Below, piece by piece: positions 59,563-64,000 of a stretch of 64,000 nt of DNA; within the stretch, counting starts at the first letter, position 1, and the number at the start of each line of letters is the position of its first letter. The notes under the pieces were generated by a model, which worked only from the letters and a program-made list of their open reading frames with translations, was not told the origin of the DNA and did no database searches. The stretch is from NCBI GenBank assembly GCA_964639205.1, contig CAZXCG010000003.1, positions 1-64,000 of the forward strand, written 5' to 3'. This DNA comes from CAZXCG01 sp964639205 (lineage in GTDB: Bacteria > Bacillota > Clostridia > Oscillospirales > Acutalibacteraceae). The translations under genes and the position numbers were made by a program.

Positions 59563-61554
59563 TCACACCCTGCCGAAATGCTTTTCAAGCTCATGCTTTG
59601 TAAGCACTATGCAAATTGGTCTGCCGTGCGGACAATAGCGCAAATTGGGGTCGCTTTCAACCTTGCGCGCAAGCTCAATAAGCTCGGCGTCGGAGTTTAT
59701 GTTTCCCGCTTTTACGGCGCCGCGGCAAGCAATGCTGTGAAATATCCAATCCATTTTTTCGGTGTTCAGATCCTGCTTATTTTCGGAAAGAAAGCCGGCA
59801 ATTTCCATAACTGTGGAAGATATGTCCGTATTTTCCAAAAACTGAGGGGCGGCTCTTACAATAACATTGCCGCTGCCGAAATCATCAACGTCAAAGTAAA
59901 GCGCCTCAAAAATCTTGAGATTACGAATGACACTGTCGTAATCCGTCTTGTTAAGCGTGACAACTATGGGAGCTAAAAGCCCTTGGGCAAAGATGTGGGC
60001 GCCGCCGTTTTTAAGCTGCTCGTACAAAATGCGTTCATGTGCCGCGTGTTTATCGATAATCAAGAGCTCGGAGCTGCTTTTTTCAAGAATAATATATGAT
60101 TTAAAAGCTTCCCCTATATAGCGTAAGGCGTGAGAAGACGTGTCAACGAGTGAAAGCGTTTGTTTGGAATCGGACACATTTGCTTCTACATCGGAAGATA
60201 TTTCGGCATTGCAGCGGACGCTGTTTTTATGTTCGTCATCCGCTTTGTATCCGGGCTGAAGATTTTTATTTTCTTTGCTTGCGGCGGCGTTCCCGGTTTC
60301 GAGTTCGTCGTCGTCAACCGTTATCGTTATAGAGGAATCCGGCGCCATTCCCGGCTTTAAAAAAGGTGAAATTAAATCGGAAGAATCCCTGAGAGTGCTT
60401 TTTAATATATTTTCACGGGTAGCAATGGGCGCAGCGTAGGGCTCTGCGTCCGGTGTGCTTTTTTGACTGAATTTAGGCGGCTTGAGCGTTACGGAAGGAT
60501 CAGCGGTTCTGACTTCAAACGCGGGAAAATCTTTTTTTGAATTTATTTCTATTTTTTTTCGATCGTCACCACGAAGCAGCGCCGATTGAACGGCGTGATA
60601 AACCGCGTCGAAAATCGGACGTTCGTTTACAAAGCGTACTTCTATTTTTGCGGGGTGCACATTTACGTCAACCATTCCGTACGAAAGCCGGATATGAAGA
60701 ACGCAGGAAAGAAACTTGCCGACCATTACGCTTCCCTTGGACGCTTCCTCCAATGCGACCGAAGCGGTGCGGCTTTTAATGTATCTGCCGTTAATAAAAA
60801 AGTTCTGCATGTTTCTGTTTGGACGCGCCCCTTCCGGCTTTGAAACATAACCGGTCACACGCACGCCGTTAAGCTCATAATCAACAGAAATAAGAGTGCT
60901 GACAAAATCCCTGCCGTAAACAGCGTATGCAGCCGCTTTAAGGTTGGAGTTACCCGCTGTTTTGAACATCTGCTTTCCGTCCTTTATATATATAAATGCA
61001 ATTTCAGGATGAGAAAGCGCGATTTTGTCCATGACAGCGGAAACGGCATTGCCCTCGGAAACGTTTTTTTTCAAAAACTTCATACGCGCGGGGACATTGT
61101 AAAAGAGGTCGCGGACGATTATTGTTGTTCCAACCGGGCAGCCCGCGTCCTCGGGCTCTGTTCCTTCCCCGCCGTAAATTTTATATGCGGTTCCGATTTC
61201 TTCATCGGCGCTGCGCGTCAAGAGCTCTACCTTTGAGACGGCGCATATTGACGCAAGCGCCTCACCCCTAAAGCCGAGAGTGGAGATTTTATCTAAATCA
61301 TCCTGAGCTTTAACCTTGCTTGTGGCATGCCTTAGGAAGGCGGTTTTAACATCGTCGCGCATAATTCCCGAGCCGTTGTCCGTGACGCGCATATATGAGA
61401 TTCCCCCGTTTTTTATTTCTACTGTTACGGAGGACGCGCCCGCGTCTATTGAATTTTCCAGAAGCTCTTTTATAACCGAGCTTGGACGTTCCACAACTTC
61501 TCCGGCGGCGATCAATTCCGCAATATGTTTATCCAGAACGTTTATTTTCCCCAT
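59563..61554 (-). CDS. mutL: DNA mismatch repair protein MutL (endonuclease type)
   Basis: Couples mismatch recognition by MutS to strand removal. The 663-aa protein has the GHKL ATPase domain (LIAAGEVVERPSSVIKELLE, SIDAGAS, DNGSGI, TLGFRGEALASI), a linker of about 100 residues, and a C-terminal domain. That domain carries endonuclease motifs: DKHAAHERILYE (metal site, with Lys in place of the usual Gln), ACRGAVKAG and CPHGRP. This fits organisms without MutH. It lies 38 bases after mutS. Confidence 0.94.
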   Translation of the reverse strand: MGKINVLDKHIAELIAAGEVVERPSSVIKELLENSIDAGASSVTVEIKNGGISYMRVTDNGSGIMRDDVKTAFLRHATSKVKAQDDLDKISTLGFRGEALASICAVSKVELLTRSADEEIGTAYKIYGGEGTEPEDAGCPVGTTIIVRDLFYNVPARMKFLKKNVSEGNAVSAVMDKIALSHPEIAFIYIKDGKQMFKTAGNSNLKAAAYAVYGRDFVSTLISVDYELNGVRVTGYVSKPEGARPNRNMQNFFINGRYIKSRTASVALEEASKGSVMVGKFLSCVLHIRLSYGMVDVNVHPAKIEVRFVNERPIFDAVYHAVQSALLRGDDRKKIEINSKKDFPAFEVRTADPSVTLKPPKFSQKSTPDAEPYAAPIATRENILKSTLRDSSDLISPFLKPGMAPDSSITITVDDDELETGNAAASKENKNLQPGYKADDEHKNSVRCNAEISSDVEANVSDSKQTLSLVDTSSHALRYIGEAFKSYIILEKSSSELLIIDKHAAHERILYEQLKNGGAHIFAQGLLAPIVVTLNKTDYDSVIRNLKIFEALYFDVDDFGSGNVIVRAAPQFLENTDISSTVMEIAGFLSENKQDLNTEKMDWIFHSIACRGAVKAGNINSDAELIELARKVESDPNLRYCPHGRPICIVLTKHELEKHFGRV

Positions 61555-61592
61555 GCGCGTGCTCCCCTCCTTTAACGTTAAATAAAACGGGT

Positions 61593-64000
61593 TTAAAGCA
61601 TAGATTTGAGCTTATATAATACATTGAGCGCTTCTATCGGAGTTAAAGTATTGACATCGATTTTTGAAAGCTCTTCCTTTATTTCGGCGTCCGCCGCATT
61701 AAGCAAAGAGCCGGCAAACCGGCTTTCCGTGGACGGATTTTTCCGAACCGTCACAGAAGGAGCGCTCTGCTGCGATTCAAGCTCCCTTAAAATTTCCTTT
61801 GCTCTTTTTATTATCCAGTCGGGGACGCCCGCAAGCTTGGCGACCTCTATGCCGTAGCTGTCGTCCGCTCCTCCGGGGACAATCCTGCGCAGAAAGGTAA
61901 TATCGTCGCCGCGCTTTTTTACGGCAATATTATAATTTTTTACTCCGTCTATTAAGGTTTCCAACACGGTGAGCTCATGGTAATGTGTGGCAAACAGTGT
62001 TTTTGCGCCGAGCTTCTTACGGTCGGCAACAAATTCAAGCACCGCCCTTGCAATGCTCATACCGTCAAAGGTGGATGTTCCTCTGCCGATTTCATCAAGG
62101 ATAAGCAAGCTTTTAGAGGTGGCGTTTGTTACAATATGAGCCACCTCGCTCATTTCGATCATAAAGGTTGACTGCCCCGAAGAAAGATCGTCCGATGCGC
62201 CGACACGGGTAAAAATATTATCGACAAGACCGATTTTTGCGTAGCTTGCGGGAACAAAACAACCGATCTGCGCCATAAGCACAATCAAAGCTGTCTGGCG
62301 CATATAAGTGGATTTACCCGCCATATTCGGACCCGTAATTATCGCTACTCTGTTATCGGAACAGTTGAGCGAGACGTCGTTGGGTACAAACGGAGCGGAG
62401 CCGAGGCGGAGATCCTCTACGACGGGATGTCTGCTCTCTTTCAATATAATGTCCGAAGAAAGATCCATTTCGGGACGAACATAACGCTTGTCTGCCGAGA
62501 CATTGGCAAACGAACAAAGCACGTCAAGCGTTGCTACAGCTTCGGCGGTTTTTTGTATGCGCTCAAGCTGATCCGCGACCTTTGTGCGGATTTGTTCAAA
62601 AACGGCGTATTCCATTGCCGCAGCTTTATCCTTTGCGCCCAAAATTCTGTTTTCAAGACGTTTGAGATCCTCTGTAATATAGCGTTCACAGTTAGCAAGC
62701 GTCTGCTTACGCACATATTCGGCCGGAACCTTGTCCTTATAAGCATTAGTGATCTCTATGTAATATCCGAAAACTCGGTTATAGCCTATTTTAAGCTTGG
62801 AAATTCCTGTTTTTTCCTTTTCCTGCGATTCCATCCGGGAAAGCAGGGAGGCAGAATCGGTCATATCTGAAGAAAGCGTATCAAGCTCGCTGTTATATCC
62901 TCTTTTTATTATTCCTCCCTCGCGTATTGAAAAAGGCGGTTCTTCAACGATTGCCTCGTCTATAAGCTTATATATATCCTCAAGGGAATCTGTATTGCGG
63001 TAAAGCTCCTGCAAAAGCGATGACCTTGCCGAAGAAAGGAGACGGCACAGCTCCGGCAGTTTTTGCGCGGCGCACGCCAGCGAACGCAATTCACGCGCGT
63101 TGGCGCTGCCGTAAACTATGCGGGTCATCAAGCGTTCTATATCAAAAACGCCGGCAAGCGCTTCGGTTATTTCCATGCGAAGAATAGCTTCGTTGACAAG
63201 CTCTTCAACGGCATTATGGCGGCGCAGGATTGCCGAGATATTCATAAGCGGCTGTTCTATCCAAGTGCGTATGAGGCGCTTGCCCATTGCTGTTTTTGTT
63301 TTATCAAGCACGCCGAGCAGGGAGCCTCTTTTTTCTCCGGAGCGTAAAGTCGCAGTAAGCTCCAAATTGCGGCGGGTGTTGTAATCTAACCCCATAAACT
63401 GATTTTCGCTGAAAAGCTCAAAGGAGTTAATGCGTTCGAGACCTGTTCGCTGCGTTTTAAGCAAATACTGAAGCAAAGCTCCCAAGGACGAGACAATCAA
63501 CGGATACGCAAGTATTTTTTCGACTGCTTCCGCGTTGAGATGGTCCTTAACGGTTTGCAAACATCTGTCGTATCCAAACTCCTTGTCACCAAGCATTTCT
63601 ACTCCGGCTTTAAGTCGGTTTTTTATAAACTCGAAAAACTCGCTCATATTATCAAGCTTACCGCCGATTAGCATTTCTCTCGGGTTGTAGCTTAGGAGCT
63701 GATTTTTAAGAGATGATATACCGCTTGAATTTGTAAGCTGCGTTGCGTGGAGCTGACCTGTAGATACGTCACAAAAGCAAAGACCTGTTTTTTCACCGGA
63801 AAAATAAACGGAGCATATATAATTGTTGCGCCCTTCGTCAAGCATTGAGCTTTCAATTACAGTGCCGGGAGTTATAACGCGGATAACCTCGCGCTTTACA
63901 AGACCCTTGGCTGTTGCGGGATCCTCGGTTTGCTCGCAAATGGCAACTTTGTAGCCCTTTTCAACAAGCTTTGATATGTATCCCTCGCAGCTGTGAAACG
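61593..64000 (-). CDS. mutS: DNA mismatch repair protein MutS, N-terminus beyond the window
   Basis: Recognises mismatches and starts repair. The frame is open to the right window edge; its first visible residues are FHSCEGYISKLVEKGYKVAICEQTEDP in two parts (FHSCEGYISK and VAICEQTEDP), typical of domain I. Hence only about 50-60 N-terminal residues are missing. Then come the connector and lever domains and the ATPase with Walker A ITGPNMAGKSTYMRQTA, DEIGRGTSTFDG and THYHELT. About 800 aa are present. An internal ATG at 63845 is not the true start. Confidence 0.96.
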   Translation of the reverse strand, partial: FHSCEGYISKLVEKGYKVAICEQTEDPATAKGLVKREVIRVITPGTVIESSMLDEGRNNYICSVYFSGEKTGLCFCDVSTGQLHATQLTNSSGISSLKNQLLSYNPREMLIGGKLDNMSEFFEFIKNRLKAGVEMLGDKEFGYDRCLQTVKDHLNAEAVEKILAYPLIVSSLGALLQYLLKTQRTGLERINSFELFSENQFMGLDYNTRRNLELTATLRSGEKRGSLLGVLDKTKTAMGKRLIRTWIEQPLMNISAILRRHNAVEELVNEAILRMEITEALAGVFDIERLMTRIVYGSANARELRSLACAAQKLPELCRLLSSARSSLLQELYRNTDSLEDIYKLIDEAIVEEPPFSIREGGIIKRGYNSELDTLSSDMTDSASLLSRMESQEKEKTGISKLKIGYNRVFGYYIEITNAYKDKVPAEYVRKQTLANCERYITEDLKRLENRILGAKDKAAAMEYAVFEQIRTKVADQLERIQKTAEAVATLDVLCSFANVSADKRYVRPEMDLSSDIILKESRHPVVEDLRLGSAPFVPNDVSLNCSDNRVAIITGPNMAGKSTYMRQTALIVLMAQIGCFVPASYAKIGLVDNIFTRVGASDDLSSGQSTFMIEMSEVAHIVTNATSKSLLILDEIGRGTSTFDGMSIARAVLEFVADRKKLGAKTLFATHYHELTVLETLIDGVKNYNIAVKKRGDDITFLRRIVPGGADDSYGIEVAKLAGVPDWIIKRAKEILRELESQQSAPSVTVRKNPSTESRFAGSLLNAADAEIKEELSKIDVNTLTPIEALNVLYKLKSML

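Noticed and set aside
1..64000. tRNA, rRNA and CRISPR arrays
   Set aside because: No regularly spaced short repeats and no tRNA-like T-arm sequences stand out in the gaps; weak cloverleaf candidates cannot be excluded by eye.

Overview
This window looks like a chromosomal segment from a low-to-moderate GC Gram-positive bacterium of the class Clostridia (Bacillota), most likely an Oscillospiraceae/Ruminococcaceae-type gut anaerobe. The basis is the gene set and order: PolC-type replicative polymerase, a CIRCE-controlled groESL operon, a SepF/DivIVA division cluster, HisZ plus short HisG, non-mevalonate isoprenoid genes (dxr, ispG) and tig-clpP-clpX-lon-engB. No species can be named from the sequence alone.

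Layout. (1) 1-12.3 kb, plus strand: pyrH (own promoter), frr, uppS, cdsA, dxr, rseP, ispG, polC and an AI-2E-family membrane protein. These cover UMP supply, ribosome recycling, undecaprenyl and phospholipid synthesis, the MEP pathway, intramembrane proteolysis and replication. (2) 12.3-18.3 kb, plus strand: a tightly packed histidine operon hisZ-G-D-C-B-A-I-E behind a near-ideal sigma-A promoter whose -10 is covered by a perfect 12-bp inverted repeat. hisH and hisF are missing from it. (3) 18.3-24.7 kb, plus strand: a small lipoprotein, a CwlD-like amidase, radA, a conserved unknown, a Xer-type recombinase, a CPBP membrane protease and tadA. (4) 25-33.1 kb, mixed strands: ppa and a GH13 enzyme with interlocking divergent promoters, a membrane-anchored unknown, groES-groEL, an orphan substrate-binding protein, a small conserved unknown and a lipoprotein nuclease. 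(5) 33.3-43.5 kb, minus strand: tig-clpP-clpX-lon-engB-lysA-murT-gatD. (6) 43.6-49.3 kb, minus strand: thrC-phosphoesterase, then lepB-rbgA-rnhB-yraN-dipeptidase. (7) 49.6-64 kb, minus strand: rplS with an L19-type leader, then mutS(partial)-mutL-miaA-hlyD-like-yggS-sepF-ylmH-divIVA-ileS-lspA-rluD.

Most of the content is housekeeping. The points that deserve attention are non-coding or subtle. A composite repeat of about 120-180 bp is scattered through the larger intergenic gaps, with three near-complete copies and several partial ones. The region between rplS and lepB has its own promoter and can fold into a long rod-like RNA of about 155 nt, resembling 6S RNA in architecture. The GatD homologue keeps its nucleophilic Cys but has Leu where the family has its catalytic His. 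RseP carries an insertion of about 90 residues in its PDZ region. I see no CRISPR array, tRNA, rRNA, prophage or intact insertion sequence.
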